8,195 nt of DNA. Source: Bacteroidales bacterium (GTDB lineage Bacteria > Bacteroidota > Bacteroidia > Bacteroidales > Bacteroidaceae). Shown here in pieces: positions 7,824 through 8,195 of the stretch (position 1 is its first letter; each line of letters starts with the position of its first letter). Both the position numbers and the translations under genes were made by a program. Where the stretch lies: the NCBI GenBank assembly GCA_004555055.1, contig SFJN01000117.1:1-8195 (forward strand). Direction: 5' to 3'. A model generated the notes under the pieces. It was given only the letters and a program-made list of their open reading frames with translations, was not told the DNA's origin and did not search any database.

Positions 7824-7906
7824 AAAACATCGGACTTCTTTGATAGAAAGTGCCGATGTTTTGCCTCGAAAGTACGGCACTTTGATGCAAAGAAGTCCGA
7901 TGTTTT
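7824..7906. repeat. 83-bp nested palindrome with alternative pairings
   Basis: The outer arms 7824-7841 (AAAACATCGGACTTCTTT) and 7889-7906 are perfect reverse complements over 18 bp. After symmetrical 5-nt internal loops (7842-7846, 7884-7888), a second perfect 9-bp stem forms between AAAGTGCCG (7847-7855) and CGGCACTTT (7875-7883), with a 19-nt loop. The left arm can also pair with the middle: AAAACATCGG (7824-7833) with CCGATGTTTT (7853-7862), 10 bp. In addition 7831-7862 and 7875-7906 are imperfect 32-nt direct repeats, both ending CCGATGTTTT. With A-runs on the left and T-runs on the right it could end transcription from either side, act as an RNA switch, or be a miniature mobile or REP-like element. 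Confidence 0.85.
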
Positions 7907-7971
7907 CAACTTCCCATATCCTGAAGAAAGCCGTTTCGACATCTCCCTCTAAAAAATGTTTTGTAATTTTC

Positions 7972-8077
7972 TCCTACATTCCTACACCAAGATATAGAAA
8001 ATCCCTTTATACATTGGTGATTTCCGGTGTAGGGTTGGGTGTAGGATTTCTTCCGCGGTGTAGGATTGTCCTACATT
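7972..8077. repeat. Cluster of GGTGTAGG / CCTACACC repeats
   Basis: GGTGTAGG occurs at 8026-8033, 8038-8045 and 8057-8064, and its complement CCTACACC at 7981-7988. TCCTACATT occurs at 7972-7980 and again at 8069-8077. TCCTACACC-type sequence (7980-7988) can pair over 9 bp with GGTGTAGGA at 8038-8046 or 8057-8065. TGTAGGA (8059-8065) and TCCTACA (8069-8075) form a perfect 7-bp hairpin with a 3-nt loop followed by TTTT. The last hairpin resembles a small terminator; the whole cluster could also be a binding-site array. Function unknown. Confidence 0.75.
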
Positions 8078-8195
8078 TTCCGCCTTTTTATCCCTTTTTC
8101 CCCCCTTTTTCGGTGCCGAAACCGTGTCGAAAAGCATGATTTCGTGCAAAATGATTGAGGAAACTGCAAAATTCTGTAGCGTTTTTTTTCTTTGA

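Larger units (their letters stand above)
7725..8195. other. Non-coding stretch with structured repeats
   Basis: About 470 bp without a supportable gene. An open frame of 149 codons covers 7690-8139 on the plus strand, but it runs straight through all the palindromes, is low-complexity near its end (FPPFYPFFPPF), and has no recognisable domain. The region holds the nested palindrome (7824-7906), the GGTGTAGG cluster (7972-8077), and a pyrimidine-rich tract (about 8072-8110). The last 80 bp are AT-rich and end in a T8 run. No TTTG/TAnnTTTG promoter is seen for a following gene. Confidence 0.6.

Noticed and set aside
7690..8139. 149-codon plus-strand open frame downstream of the LRR gene
   Set aside because: It passes through three palindromic or repeated structures, ends in low-complexity P/F sequence, and shows no domain, signal peptide or promoter.

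Overview
The window looks like chromosomal DNA of a fairly GC-rich member of the Bacteroidales (Bacteroidota), possibly Prevotellaceae-like; the genus cannot be fixed from the sequence. Supporting signs are a near-textbook Bacteroidetes promoter (TTTG, 20 bp, TAATTTTG), start codons with A/T-rich leaders and no clear Shine-Dalgarno, and two large exported proteins of families common in this group: a fibronectin-III/choice-of-anchor-J (cleaved adhesin) protein and a BspA-type leucine-rich-repeat protein. Both end in tails resembling type IX secretion system (T9SS) type A sorting domains.

Layout: 1-306 is a leader region with the promoter at 181-212. 307-4818 encodes a 1503-residue secreted multidomain protein: signal peptide, beta-propeller-like region, FnIII domains, three jelly-roll modules, a CARDB-like Ig module and a degenerate C-terminal sorting tail. 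4819-5297 is an unusual intergenic region built from hexamers, CACGGA on the left and TCCGTG on the right, mostly repeated every 10 bp, with 32-bp direct repeats and a 26-bp near-perfect inverted repeat. 5298-7640 encodes a 780-residue secreted LRR protein made of two homologous halves and a clear T9SS-like tail. 7641-8195 holds no gene I can support. It contains a perfect 14-bp hairpin, an 83-bp nested palindrome with an 18-bp outer stem and alternative pairings, a cluster of GGTGTAGG/CCTACACC repeats, and a pyrimidine-rich tract.

How the parts relate: both proteins probably leave the cell by Sec and then T9SS, and sit on the surface or are released as adhesins or binding proteins. They lie on the same strand but 479 bp apart, so they are neighbours of similar kind rather than a tight operon. 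I see no enzyme, transporter, RNA gene, CRISPR array or transposase. The least explained content is in the two intergenic regions, not in the genes.
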